Below, in pieces: positions 1 to 10,545 of a stretch of DNA of 64,000 nt. The position numbers and the translations under genes are program-made. The notes under the pieces are model-generated. The model saw only the letters and a program-made list of their open reading frames with translations, made no database searches and was not told the DNA's origin. The DNA comes from Alisma plantago-aquatica. Taxonomy: Eukaryota > Streptophyta > Magnoliopsida > Alismatales > Alismataceae. How positions within the stretch are numbered: position 1 is the first letter of the stretch; every line of letters starts with the position of its first letter. Location of the stretch: NCBI GenBank assembly GCA_963693085.1, contig OY856411.1:70848001-70912000 (forward strand), read 5' to 3'.

Positions 1-928
1 ACCGGTTTGAGTTTTGGCTTCTTTCTTATAAATTTGAAATTTATCCAATGCCTCATCTTTACTTCTAAGTAAAAAGACATAACAGTATCTACTCGCATCG
101 TCAATAAAATTTATAAAATAATGATTTTGATCCCTCGTAGCAACACCAATAAATTCACAGATATCTGTATGCACTAAATCCAAAATTTCCGAATTCCTAT
201 TCACAGAATGAAAGGGCTTCCTAGGCAATTTAGCTTGTACACAGATTTCACATTTATTATTGCTAATTTCAGTTTTAGGGATCAAATTTAGATTCATCAT
301 ACACTTCATTGAGGCAAAATTAACATGTCCCAAACGTGAATGCCATATATCGGATGAAACAAGATTCATGCAAATAGAACTATAATCATTCAAATTTAAA
401 ACGGAATTTGAAACTGGTTTAACATTAATCTTAAACAAGTTTTCCACATCACATAAGTACCCCTTGCCAAAAAACAAAGAATCACGAAGGCATGTAATAA
501 TAGCCTTATTACATTTACAGTCTACTCTATAACCTTCTCTAACTAATATGACGCCACTAAGGATATTGTGCCGAATGGTTGGAACATGTCTGACCCTGTT
601 AAGAGTCAAAACCTCCCCCGAAGGGAACTTCAAGTCCACCCGTCCTTCACCTTTGACTTTTGCAGAGCTGGAATCGCCCAAAGTCACGGACCAACGTCGA
701 GAGGCCTGGTAAGATACAAATAGGGATTTATCAGCACACACGTGTGCATTAGCCCCAGTGTCAATTATCTAAAAAGTGGTTCAAAAATAGAAAGGATTTC
801 AGGTTTAATAGACACATACCCATCATTGAGGTTCAAGGATGTAGTCATCATGTTGAACACAACCTCCTCAGTTGCAGATGTAGTAGCTTTCTTTTCCTTC
901 TTAGTAGGAAAATCCTTATTCCAGTGGC
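1..928 (-). pseudogene. Ty1/copia pol fragment: integrase start, GAG-pre-integrase, protease (3' part of split element)
   Basis: Read on the minus strand, this is the protease and first integrase part of a Ty1/copia polyprotein. Near 755-765 the aspartic protease signature IIDTGANAHVC is visible. Near 290-330 is the GAG-pre-integrase motif WHSRLGHVNF, followed by CEICVQAK of the integrase zinc finger, and near 75-110 the integrase core start FIDDASRYCYVF. The reading frame continues off the left edge, so RT and RNase H lie outside the window. A TAG just before the protease motif replaces what is usually Trp. The fragment continues at 31205, on the other side of E1. The lineage is probably Tork-like, judged from Gag style only. 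Confidence 0.88.
924..928. repeat. Target site duplication of E1, left copy (GTGGC)
   Basis: GTGGC immediately precedes the E1 terminal TGAGACGAC and is repeated at 31200-31204 directly after the other end (GATGTTACA). The copia zinc-knuckle reading is continuous across the two copies, which proves a simple insertion. Confidence 0.93.
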
Positions 929-3433
929 TGAGACGACCCGTCTCAAGGAAAACCGGATTAACTAAAATGGAAGCGATTAACTAACTAGTAGCTGAATTAC
1001 AAAAAATCACTAAAATTTTAAAACTTTTTAAGTAAAGGTCTTTAAATCAGAAAACTCCTTCAGAAGAAACAAGATGAATAGTTTACGTCATGTTTTAATA
1101 TTACATCATTGTGAAATCACCTCTCGAGTGATTATATACATCAGGATACAAAATCTCGAGACTTAAAACCAAAAACTCATACCTATCAACTCCTAGGACC
1201 TAAGAGTACAGAGACGAATAATACAAGCTAACAACAAGACTAAGCAGACAGTATCTCCACCTGAGATTACTGCTGCCCCTGGTGTTGCTGTCGCTGGTAC
1301 TGTTCAGTCTCAGATTGGTTCCTTCGTCCTCGACGTCCACCTAAAAGTTGAAATCTACGGGGTGAGACAAATTTAAATAATTGTCCCAGCGAGAGTTATA
1401 ACTCTCCACTAGAAACTTTGTTAGAAAATATGAAATAACATAAGCAAGGTAATTTAGACCTTCAACAACAGACTTAAGAGTAAATAAAGCAACATTTACT
1501 TCTATGAAGAATATGAAGAACATGTATACTAATTATTTAACTGAAACATTATAAACAATGTAGTATCAATCATTGTTTCTCGTGTTTCAACCTAAGCAGA
1601 TATGCTACTCGGCTGATTACGTTCTACAAACAACATTATGCCCTGTGGAGATGAGGTATACCGCTCATACTCCAACCGATCACTACTAAGTCGCATCGGT
1701 ATCATACTAGGTCATCAAAAGAGCTGGATTCTTATGACCTCATCTTCCTCAGTCAGTTTGAGGATCAACATGCAGGAAATCTTGTGTCTCTGCTAAGATA
1801 GCTTTGCAGGGTATTCTGGCAACTTTGCTATCAGAGTCACAGTGGCATTATGTACTCTCTTCGCCATCAAAAGATTTATTGTTTATCTTTCATCGATGCG
1901 ACATTCAAGGTTCCTTCGGGATATTAGTGAAACATCACCCCGGCATAACACATTGAGTGAAGGGTTGATGGATTTAAGGTACATCCATATCAATTCCTAC
2001 ACTAGGATGTAAGGATATGCACTTCCATAACCCCCACATACTCAAAAGTATGTGCTCCAGGAGTTCCCTTAGGAAAACCTATTTCACCATCATCTAACTT
2101 CTGACAATGATGGATCTATGATCAGGGCTCTACATGATATGATTATACTGATTAATTAGGTATGTTTCAGTATTCTTTTAACTTCAAGCATGTTTCCAAG
2201 CATTTAACTATTAAACATAGCAATAGCCGAAGAATACTAATGTATCAAGTTTAATTCACATCAGCTATCAAATAGATATCAATTCATCACAAGTCATCTA
2301 ATCAGCATGACCTTGATGTTACTCATGGCTCTTACAGTCCATCATTCACATATGTGCCACTCAAACTTAGTCAACATAACATACATCACTATTCATAAAG
2401 CCTAAAACATGCTTTCAATGAATACAATGGCATAACCCTTACCTGGTCATGATTATTCTCTCATAAGGACCTGCATAATCAATTCAACTGATAATAAAAA
2501 ACAATTCATTTCCAGATCAGCAATTTATAAAGCAGGGATAACCTTTTCAAATTAAGGGTGGCACCTTCATACCCTCACTTGAGACTAGATTCCCTTATTA
2601 ATATCAATTAGGGTTATTCAATCTCTTTCATTATGTTTAGGAATGATGATTCCTCAACTTATACCTTAATCATGAGGATTCATGCTCAAAAGAGCAATGT
2701 GGAATTAGGTTTATTGTACATTTCATCACCTCACCCTCGTCTAGGGTTTACTATTCACTCCATAATGAATTGAGCTCATTGCATCATCATGTATGAAGAT
2801 TATCATTATTGATACCATCAAATTAGGTTAAGATTCATTACTCATCATATTTAGGGTTTCCATGATCTCACCTTGATGGATCATACCCTAATCATGTATG
2901 TTCACATATATTAGAGGTATTTTACTTGATTACCATTTATAAATTGGGGTCTTCTCTCTCCTCATGCTATTAAATGATGATTACATTACTCTGGATTAGG
3001 TTAAGTCAATTCAACTTGATTATCATAGGTCAAAACATCACCACCATAGTCATTAGGGTTTTCTTGATTGATGGGTGCAATCTACTTGAACCCTTCAAGG
3101 GAACATTGGTAATGTACACCATTGATCATGACATGGTTCAAACTAATAATCACTTAGCACCTTAATGTCTTTAGGTATCATTAGGGTTTAGGTTAAACAA
3201 CCATAGAACCATCTAAGTCCTCAAGTCACTAAGACATCTTAACCCTAAAAGTCCCCAAACAGTTTCACACTTCAACCTCCAAACGGTTTTGAAACCGCAT
3301 GGAGGTGTTGACTGTTTGGTAACTTTGACCCTCAAGACCGCATGACACTTAAGATCGTTTGACCTTAAACGGTCTTGAAACTGTTTGATCATGTTGACCG
3401 TTTGGACATGGTTGACTTTGAAACTGTTTGATC

Positions 3434-3628
3434 AAACCGCATGACCAAACCGCATAACCAAACCGCATGGCCAAACCACATGACCAAACCACATGACCAA
3501 ACCGCATGGCCAAACCGCATGACCAAACCGCATGGCCAAACCGCATGGCCAAACCACATGACCAAACCGCATGGCCAAACTGCATGACCAAACCACATGG
3601 CCAAACTGCATGGTCAAACCGCATGAGT
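3434..3628. repeat. 13-bp tandem array, about 15 units, in E1 3' LTR
   Basis: Fifteen consecutive 13-mers of the form AAACCGCATGRCC (R = A or G) are present, with scattered C/T and G/A variants. The matching array in the other LTR (19150-19318) has about 13 units, so the array has gained or lost units since insertion. The half-site AAACCG is also the arm of the dispersed palindromes next to it. Confidence 0.92.
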
Positions 3629-3630
3629 TG

Positions 3631-4507
3631 AAACGGTTTTGAAACCGTTTGAGCCCAAACGGTCTTGAGACCGTTTGGGTCCAAATCAGCTCAAAACCGC
3701 ATGGACCTCAAAGGAGCTTCAACATGTGTAATTGATTAGGGTTTTCAATGTTGAAGCCCTCAAATGGCCTCATCCTTGTTAACCACTTATCAATTGAGCT
3801 AATTAGCTTTATCCTTAACCAATTTGACACACAATTGCCCCTCAATTGCTAGCCAATTAGGGTTAGAACCGAATGAATTAGGATTTGTAGTCAATCAACC
3901 ACCAACATTGATCATCAGGAGTCTATTTGAGGTTGAAGCCTTCAATTGGCATCCAATTGAACCTTAACTTGGCCCAAACGGTCTTGAGACCATTTGGACA
4001 TCCTTTAAACGGTCTTGAGACCGTTTGCCTAAGGTTTCATCAAAATCTAAGTCCATTTGTTAAGGGTTGAACCCTAATTAGGTCTAAAATCAGCACTTTT
4101 GATTAATTCAACAACCTATTGTGATTGGGCCCTTAAATGATCAAATTTCCATAACCCTAGACCTCCAAACAGTCCTCGGTGGTCACCAAACGGTCTTGAG
4201 ACCGTTTGGGTGACTCCCAAATGGTTTTTGAAATAGTTTGGGCCACTCAACCCAAACTTCAACAAGATTGGTCCTTAAATTCAGCAATTTGAACCCGATT
4301 AGGGTTTAGGTGATTAATGTGCCTTCAACTTGATAATTACTTGCAATTAGGTGTTGATTCTTGGTAGATAGTTAATTCATGATGTTTCCAGCAGACCCTT
4401 AAATGGTCAACTCTTGGTCAAACTTCCCAAACGGTTTTGCAAACCGCATGGGATCAAACGGTTTTGAAATTGTTTGGTCCCAAACAGTTTTGCAAACCGT
4501 TTACATC
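3631..4507. repeat. Dispersed palindromes AAACGGTyT-TG-ArACCGTTT in E1 LTR
   Basis: Copies with 9-bp arms around a 2-nt TG centre lie at 3631-3650, 3657-3676, 3976-3995 (one arm mutated), 4007-4026 and 4188-4207, with weaker copies near 3285, 4220, 4435 and 4485. The 5' LTR has the same set with copy-number differences: it has one site where the 3' LTR has the 3976/4007 pair, and an extra copy near 19375. Confidence 0.88.
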
Positions 4508-5016
4508 AAAGATGGGAAACCGTTTGGTAAAGTTACCTAGTTATTCATGCCCATTGTCATATACCTTGAGAGTGTTCTTCACCATTTTGCTTGCCGAAGT
4601 GCAAGGGAAGATGGGGAAGAAGAAGAACAAGATAGTATGTGCATGAAAGAAGATATGCTTAGCAAAGTACATGGTTTAAAGATATAAAACCCACCTCAAA
4701 CATCGTCCCTAGAGCTCAAAGCTTCTGAGATTCCAAGCCTTTAATGACGTCTTGAGCTCACAGGTTGGTAAAGGTAGTTCCTCCAAGAACTGGTTGGGAA
4801 AAGTCGGCTAGAAGGAAAGAACTAAGTAAGAACACCACAAAACCAACCTTGAAACCTAGCTTCCTCCATGAATCTGAGCAAGAAGACGACCCAAGCTTAC
4901 CTTAGAACCGGTTGGATGCTCTCCTTTGCTCCAAGGCTCTACCTTTCAGTTGGTTTAGCAAAGGGGGTGAGTGAAGTAAACAAGGAAACGACTCCTTGGT
5001 TTGCAAGGGAGAGAGC

Positions 5017-5024
5017 TTATATAG
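5017..5024 (-). promoter_or_regulatory. Putative TATA box in E1 LTR (3' copy)
   Basis: On the minus strand CTATATAAGC lies about 690 bp into the LTR, followed by a pyrimidine-rich CTCTCTCCC stretch suitable for a start region. The equivalent in the 5' LTR is at 30501-30510. It is inferred from sequence only. Confidence 0.5.
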
Positions 5025-5713
5025 CTTGGGCTATTTTCATCATAAGGACAACTAGTTTTCTACTTTTTACATCTAGGTCCCTCTCTTCTATAGGCACGTC
5101 CCTTATCCTTATATCTTAAGCAACACCCCTTCTAAAAACTAATAACTAAAGGCAAGAAGGTCAACTTACTACCTAGTTGCACATATATAAGGGTCTCCTC
5201 ATTTATAACTTGGTGATTCTATTTCAAAGGTCATTCTTCTTATCTAATTATTCAGTTGGGCTCCCTCTCCATCACTTTACTCTAAATGATATCAAGGGTC
5301 ACAAAACATACTCTAGAAGGTGAATTTTACAAGTTGCACCCCACATTTTGGGTAAATTGCACTTTACTCCAAAATTAGGGCTTTCAAGCACAAGGATTAC
5401 TCCACAAGCTGCATCTTAATGCCCAAGCTTGGAGAATCCATCAAACTTCATTATATTCATACTTATGACATATTATTATCATAGGAACATATTACCATGT
5501 GAAAATTCCAAGTTAACCCTTCGAATTGGGTAATTTGCACACAGGTCCCTGTATTACAAAACAATACTACAACATTGTTTAAAAAGGACAGAAATGGAAA
5601 TACATGTTCCTCAGGGGCTTTAATTACATGCCAGGAGATAATCACAAACATTTAATTACATAATTAAGAAAAACACCTAGGGTTAACTCATAACCCAGGT
5701 CATGGATGTTACA

Positions 5714-5740
5714 AATTATCCACCCCTTATAAGGATTCCG
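5714..5740 (-). promoter_or_regulatory. E1 polypurine tract
   Basis: On the minus strand the purine-rich AAGGGGTGGATAA directly precedes the 3' LTR start TGTAACATCC. It is the expected site for plus-strand DNA priming. The chromodomain frame ends at 5763, about 25 bp upstream. Confidence 0.75.
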
Positions 5741-5762
5741 TCCCTGAAATCAACAAAACGTA

Positions 5763-6491
5763 TTAAGAGAAAAGAGCAGGGTATTTCCTTCTCATCTCTT
5801 CCTCTAGTTCCCAAGTGGCTTCTTCAACACCACGGTGATTCCAGAGGACTTTCACAAGGCGTCTGTCTTTCTTCTTAAGCTTTTTAATTTTGTTATCAAG
5901 GATTGACATTGGCCCTTCCTCATAAGTTGCATCATCATTCAATTCTACTTCCATAGGTTGTAGAACTAACTCGGTATCAGGGTGACATTTCCTCAGCATA
6001 GAAATGTGAAACACGAGGTGTAACCTCTGTAGCTCTGGAGGCAAGTCTAGTTTATAGGCTACCTTTCCAATCCGTTCAATGATTGGATAAGGCCCCATAA
6101 ATCTAGGAGATAACTTCCCTTTCCTTCCAAACCTTAGAACTCCCTTCCAAGGCGAGACCTTGAGATACACTATGTCTCCAACCTGGAATTCTAAAGGTCT
6201 ACAATGTTTATCAGCATATGACTTCTGCCTATCCTGTATAGTCTTAATCTGTTGTTGTATCACTTTGATCTTCTCTGTAGTCTTCTGCACAAGATCAGGA
6301 CCTAACAGCTGGTATTCACCAGTCTCATACCAACATACGGGAGATCTACAACGTCTACCATACAAAGCTTCATAAGGAGCCATGTCAATGCTATGTTGAT
6401 AGCTATTGGTATAGGCAAACTCTATCAAGCTTAGGTGTAGATCCCAACTCCCGGTGAACTGAAGAACACATGCTATCAATAGGTCTTCCAA
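5763..6491 (-). pseudogene. E1 pol 3' part: integrase C-terminus and chromodomain
   Basis: This 242-codon stretch covers the end of integrase and a chromodomain. Early residues (AYTNSYQHSIDMAPYEALYG) are the conserved end of the Ty3 integrase core. The GPY/F-type module GPYPIIERIGKVAYKL follows, and the chromodomain signature WNHRGVEEATWELE closes the protein. In chromoviruses this domain binds modified histones and steers integration to heterochromatin. The frame is the same as that of the integrase core upstream but is cut off from it by stops between 6492 and 6578. A stop codon at 5763-5765 ends pol just before the purine tract. Confidence 0.92.
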
Positions 6492-6578
6492 GGTTTGTAT
6501 AGTCCTTTCTGACTGTCTATCAGTCTGTGGATGAAAGGTCGTACTAAACCTTAACTAGGTGCCTAAAGCTCTGTGCAG

Positions 6579-7082
6579 TCATTCCCAAAAACGACTCGTG
6601 AATTGGGGACCTCTGTCAGAAACTATAGTGAGTGGAACTCCGTGCAGCCGCACTATCTCCTCAACATACAACTGTGCTAGCCTCTCAGCGGAATAGGTTG
6701 TTTTGACAGGAAAGAAATGTGTTGTCTTTGTCAACCTATCAAAAATTACCCAAATGGAATCATGTCCTTTGCTTGTCCTGGGTAGGCCAACAACAAAGTC
6801 CATGGTTACATGGTCCCACTTCCACTGTGGTATGGGTAAAGGTTGCATTGTTCCTGCAGGTTTCTGGTGTTCAGCCTTAACCTGCTGACACACAGGACAT
6901 CTCAGAACAAACTCTGCAACATCTTTCTTCATTCCGGGCCACCAATACATATCTTTCAAGTTCTTATATATCTTGGTACTCCCGAGATGCATAGCGTACA
7001 TCGAAGAATGAGCTTCTTCCAGGACTAACTTTCTCAAGTTATCCACATCCGGTACTATCATCCTCCCATGATAACATACCAC
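6579..7082 (-). pseudogene. E1 pol: integrase zinc-binding and catalytic core
   Basis: The HHCC zinc-binding domain is visible as H-x-H near HSSMYAMH and CPVC about 30 residues later. The core has its first catalytic Asp in WDHVTMDFVVGLP and the second in IVSDRGPQFTSRFWE. The third acidic residue (SERTIQ context) lies beyond this segment, near 6510, after two in-frame stops (TGA, TAG). The integrase would join element DNA to the chromosome. The frame is shared with the RT segment above and the chromodomain below, so this copy decayed by point mutation. Confidence 0.92.
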
Positions 7083-7163
7083 TTGATCATCTGAGTCATG
7101 AAAACCATCTCACTTCTGATCTCCATACTCCGACCTAATCTGCTGAACCGCGGCATCAACTTG

Positions 7164-8045
7164 CTATGCCTCCTTAATCTTCTCTCTTAGGGTAGGTTTT
7201 ATATGCATCTTAGCCAACAACCTGGCTAACAACGACACCTTCAACTGTACATTGTCTTGCCTTAAGGAGATAAGCATATCTCTCCTAGAGCATACTAAAG
7301 AGCTTAGTTGTGCCCTATCTAAGGCTAGTGTTGCTGATTTCCTACTCAAGGCATCTGCAACCACATTGGCTTTCCCTGGATGGTAATCAATTGTACAATC
7401 GTAGTCCTTGATTAATTCCATCCAGCGGCGTTGCCTCATGTTAAGCTCGTGCTGAGAGAAGGTATACTTAAGGTTCTTATGATCAGTGAAAATCTGGAAT
7501 GTTTCTCCGTATAGATAATGTATCCAGATCTTCAAGGCATGAACCACAACAACTAACTCCAGATCATGTGTCAGATAATTCTCCTTGTGTTTCTTAAGAT
7601 GTCGAGAAGCAAAAGAAATCACGTGCTTATCCTGCATCAACATGCATCCGAGTCCATTCTTGGAGGCATCACAGAAAACTATGTATCCTTTTCCTTGTTC
7701 AGGTAACACAAGTATCGGCGCACTTGTCAACCTCTCCTTCAATAGCTGAAAGGATTGCTGACACTTATCACTCCATACAAAAGGTACGTCCTTCCGAGTC
7801 AACTTAGTCAAAGGTAGGGCTATAGAACTAAAGTTCTTAATGAACCTTCGGTAATAGCCAGCCAACCCTAAGAAACTACGGACCTCTGTCGGTGTCTTCG
7901 GCTGTTCCCATTGTAAAACCGATTCTACCTTCTTAGGATCAACACGAACACCCAAGGCAGATATAACGTGTCCAAGAATAGATACCTCCGGCAACCAGAA
8001 CTCACACTTATTAAACTTAGCATATAGCTTATGTTCTCTTAGCAA
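7164..8045 (-). pseudogene. E1 pol: RT thumb/connection and RNase H
   Basis: The 293 codons start in the RT C-terminal part ([19 protein letters not shown], then [16 protein letters not shown]). They pass into RNase H, with its first catalytic Asp in [12 protein letters not shown] and further motifs [14 protein letters not shown] and FTDHKNLKY. They end in ADALSRK, the usual boundary before integrase. Between 8046 and 8145, in the same frame, lies the polymerase active site, read as [16 protein letters not shown] just downstream of NRIL (near 8145) separates it from the RT fingers. Confidence 0.92.
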
Positions 8046-8144
8046 GGTCAGAGCCTGACGAAGATGTTGCTCATGCTGCTGAGCATCTCTGCTATAGATC
8101 AGAATGTCATCTATGAAGACAACAACACACTGATCGAGAAAAGG

Positions 8145-8507
8145 TCATAAGATTCTATTCATAAGTTCCATAAATGCAGCTGGTGCATTAGTTAGTCCGA
8201 ACGACATAATTGTGAACTCATAGTGACCATACCTTGTCCTAAAGGCGGACTTGGGTATGTCGTTGTCCTTAATGCGGAGTTGATGATACCCTGACCTCAA
8301 GTCTATCTTTGAGAAGATGGTTGCACCATGCAACTGATCGAAGAGATCATCAATCCTCGGTAAAGGGTACTAATTCTTTATTGTTACTTTATTAAGTTGT
8401 CTATAATCAATGCACAACCGCATTGATCCGTCTTTCTTTTTAACAAAAAGAACCGGAGCACCCAAGGGTGAGGTACTCGGTCAGATGAAACCTTTCTCAA
8501 GTAACTC
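8145..8507 (-). pseudogene. E1 pol: RT fingers/palm, first half
   Basis: The segment at 8145-8333 reads [19 protein letters not shown] and [16 protein letters not shown], hallmark Ty3 RT motifs. Upstream at 8334-8507, in the same frame, are the [12 protein letters not shown] region and [10 protein letters not shown], interrupted by stops (TAG before [12 protein letters not shown] after GFI). In active relatives these are sense codons. Together with 7164-8045 this makes a full-length but dead RT. Confidence 0.9.
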
Positions 8508-9005
8508 CTAGAGATGTTTCTTGAGTTCTGCCATCTTGGCAGGTGCCATCCTATATGGTGCTTGTGCTATCGGTTGCGTGTCTGGAATCAAATTGATTTC
8601 AAAATCAATTTCCCGAGGCGGTGGTATACCCAGAAGTTCTTCAGGAAAAACATCTTCGAATTCCTTGACCACAAGAACTTCAGCAGGGTTAAGACTCCCC
8701 ATGGTAGTATCTACCGCATGGGCCAAGAACACATAACATCCTTGCCTCATCAGCTTCTCAGCAACCATAGCTAACACAAGACAGGTGGGTAGAATATTTC
8801 TCTCTCCTTGAAAGATCCATGTGTCGCTTTCATCAGCAAACACAGCTTGCTTGGATTCACAATCCAAAGCAATCCTATACCTTTCCAAGGTATCCATCCC
8901 AAGGATTATATCAAATCCTTGTATCTCTAAGCGGTATAAGGTCCACTTGAATGCGATGATCAAAAAAGAAGAGGATGCAGGGAGAACACACCTCCTGCAA
9001 CACAA
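8508..9005 (-). pseudogene. E1 pol: protease end and linker to RT
   Basis: The conserved protease C-terminal motif FDIILGMDTLERYRIALDC (usually GMDWL) is followed by the linker ending in IDFEINLIPDTQPIAQAPYRMAP and AELKKHL, which leads into RT. A TAG at 8508-8510 interrupts the frame where relatives have Gln. It is in one frame with all downstream pol segments; a frameshift near 8911-9005 separates it from the protease active site. Confidence 0.88.
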
Positions 9006-9219
9006 CAGACTCCCTCAATGGGGTCTCAAGCAACAAGCTATCTGCCCTATGACTGACTGTCATATTGCAGTTACGTATCACTCTTTGAGTGATAAAGGAG
9101 TGTGTATCACCCAGATCAATCAAAACAGATACAACGCAGGATGTAGGCATATCAGAATATAACAATTCCATCTGACCTGCTACAACCCGAGGGTTGATCA
9201 CTACATCTGGAGGGTTCAT
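8911..9219 (-). pseudogene. E1 aspartic protease active-site segment
   Basis: The segment VLIDLGDTHSFITQRV is the protease active-site region, which in Ty3 relatives reads D-S/T-G-A-T-H. Here the catalytic triad is D-L-G and the Ala is Asp, so the enzyme would be inactive even without the frameshift at the segment end. It would have cut the Gag-Pol precursor. It is out of frame with both the Gag segment and the RT linker. Confidence 0.88.
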
Positions 9220-9557
9220 CGCATAGAACCTCGCTGTCGCCTGGTGTTGATTCGGTGCTGACGATCCAGCTTGGTACGCTTATCCACGTCCTCTAGCTGC
9301 TCCTTGAAACTTCCTTCTCTGGGATCCTTGTTGACTCTGCCTCTGTGGTTGTGTCACACTTGCAGGTCTAATCATGCAGTCCTTCATTAGGTGTCCCACC
9401 TTCCCACAGTTATAATAGCTTCTATCTTGTTGCTATGGTCTGGGTGGCCCTGTAACTGACATCGATGATGAACTGTGAGTCTCTTGTTGTGGTAGGCTTC
9501 GTCCTCTACCTCTACTTAGTGTCCATTGTGTCTGAGCACTAGGTCTGGGTGGTGGTG
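9220..9557 (-). pseudogene. E1 Gag C-terminus with damaged zinc knuckle
   Basis: On the minus strand near 9379-9417 the nucleocapsid knuckle reads YNCGKVGHLMKDC. The family motif is C-x2-C-x4-H-x4-C; the first Cys codon (9415-9417) is TAT, Tyr, instead of TGT. The stretch is Gln/Gly/Arg-rich, as expected for a Gag linker, and is broken by stops and a frameshift relative to the Gag segment upstream. Confidence 0.8.
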
Positions 9558-10412
9558 TCAGTGCAGAAAATCTAGACTTCTTGAAGTCTCTAGACGAAGA
9601 CCCTTGGAACTGAGAATGTCTCTTATGGGTTGCCTCTTCTCAGCTACGGACCTCTCTATCCTTCGGACTGACTCAACGAAGGTAGTGAATCTCTCCCAGT
9701 TCTCTAGGGTAGACACGGGAGTAGTCAGCTCAACGTGCATCCCTCTCTCGAACTGCCTTATCCTTTCTTCTTCTGTAGCAGCCATGTGCAGACAAAACCG
9801 CAGCAACCTCATGAACTTAGCTTCGTATTCGCTAACGTTCGTCAAACATTGTCTTAACCTCTCAAACTGAGAGATTTTCTCATCCAGGAACGTCTTTGGG
9901 AAATATCTATTAACAAATTCCCTACGAAAAACTTCCCATGTAACTTCCACATCTGGCCTTTTCTGCTTTTCCATGGTCCACCAGTAACCAGCACTCCCCT
10001 TGAGAATATAGACAGCATGTCTAACCTTCTTAGCTTCTGGGATGTTTAGGATTCTAAACGCCTTCTCTAGCTCAGTCAACCACAGATCGGCATCTGCAGG
10101 GTCAGTCGTTCCGAAGTACTCAGTCGCTCCTACGCGGCGAAGTCTTTCGAACGTCTTACTGAGACCTTGTCCTTCTGACTGGGAAGGTGCCCTAGGTGCA
10201 GGCATGGGCATCCTATTGGTGATGTGTGTCATGGCAGCCATAAACTGCCCGAACAAGGTCTGGATAGCTGGGTTTGCCATGTCAGCTGGGTTAAACTGAG
10301 ATGGCTCCATGGGTGGCTCAGGTACAGGTTGTTCTATCTCAGGATCCCTTGCACCTTCTCGAGGTGCAGCGACGCTACTCTCAGCCATATATTCCTTGTG
10401 TGGTCCAGACAT
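9558..10412 (-). pseudogene. E1 Gag (capsid, Retrotrans_gag domain)
   Basis: The 284-codon segment begins MSGPHKEYMAESS and carries the Retrotrans_gag core: LWLTELEKAFRILN, then SAGYWWTMEKQK, then VTWEVFRREFVNRYFP. These are the usual capsid motifs of plant Ty3 elements. The N-terminal 90 residues are Pro/Met-rich and presumably disordered. The start lies about 115 bp downstream of the PBS, in keeping with a short leader. The frame breaks near 9558, before the zinc knuckle. Gag would form the cytoplasmic virus-like particle. Confidence 0.92.
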
Positions 10413-10527
10413 CCTTACTTATCTTCCTCTCCTGAGGAGCAGAAGACACTATTAGATATACTGGAAAACACTAAGAATAGACTCAACATCCTTATTCTTA
10501 TGTCTCTGTAGACTCGGCGAACCTAGA

Positions 10528-10539
10528 GCTCTAATACCA
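10528..10539 (-). promoter_or_regulatory. E1 primer binding site (tRNA-iMet)
   Basis: On the minus strand TGGTATTAGAGC differs at one base from the canonical TGGTATCAGAGC complementary to the 3' end of initiator tRNA-Met. It lies 6 bp from the 5' LTR end. This fixes the element orientation as minus. Confidence 0.92.
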
Positions 10540-10545
10540 CTAAAT

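Larger units (their letters stand above)
929..5713 (-). repeat. E1 3' LTR (left copy, intact)
   Basis: In element orientation this LTR begins TGTAACATCC and ends GTCTCA, so on the plus strand it runs from TGAGACGAC to GATGTTACA. It is uninterrupted and serves as the reference for finding nested insertions in the other copy. It holds the 13-mer array and most of the AAACGGT palindromes at 3280-4520. Several ORF-like stretches here (for example repeated FGHAVW peptides) come only from the 13-mer repeat and are not genes. Confidence 0.93.

Noticed and set aside
742..984. Plus-strand 80-codon frame
   Set aside because: It is antisense to the copia protease and runs across the E1 insertion junction.
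3349..3684. Three overlapping minus-strand frames with FGHAVWxCGL repeats (also at 19065-19408)
   Set aside because: They are read-outs of the 13-bp LTR repeat in all three frames; 13 is not a multiple of three, so a 13-residue peptide repeat appears in each frame. Not a gene.
4868..5119. 83-codon frame conserved at 30354-30605
   Set aside because: Antisense to the E1 LTR promoter region; present only because LTRs are duplicated.
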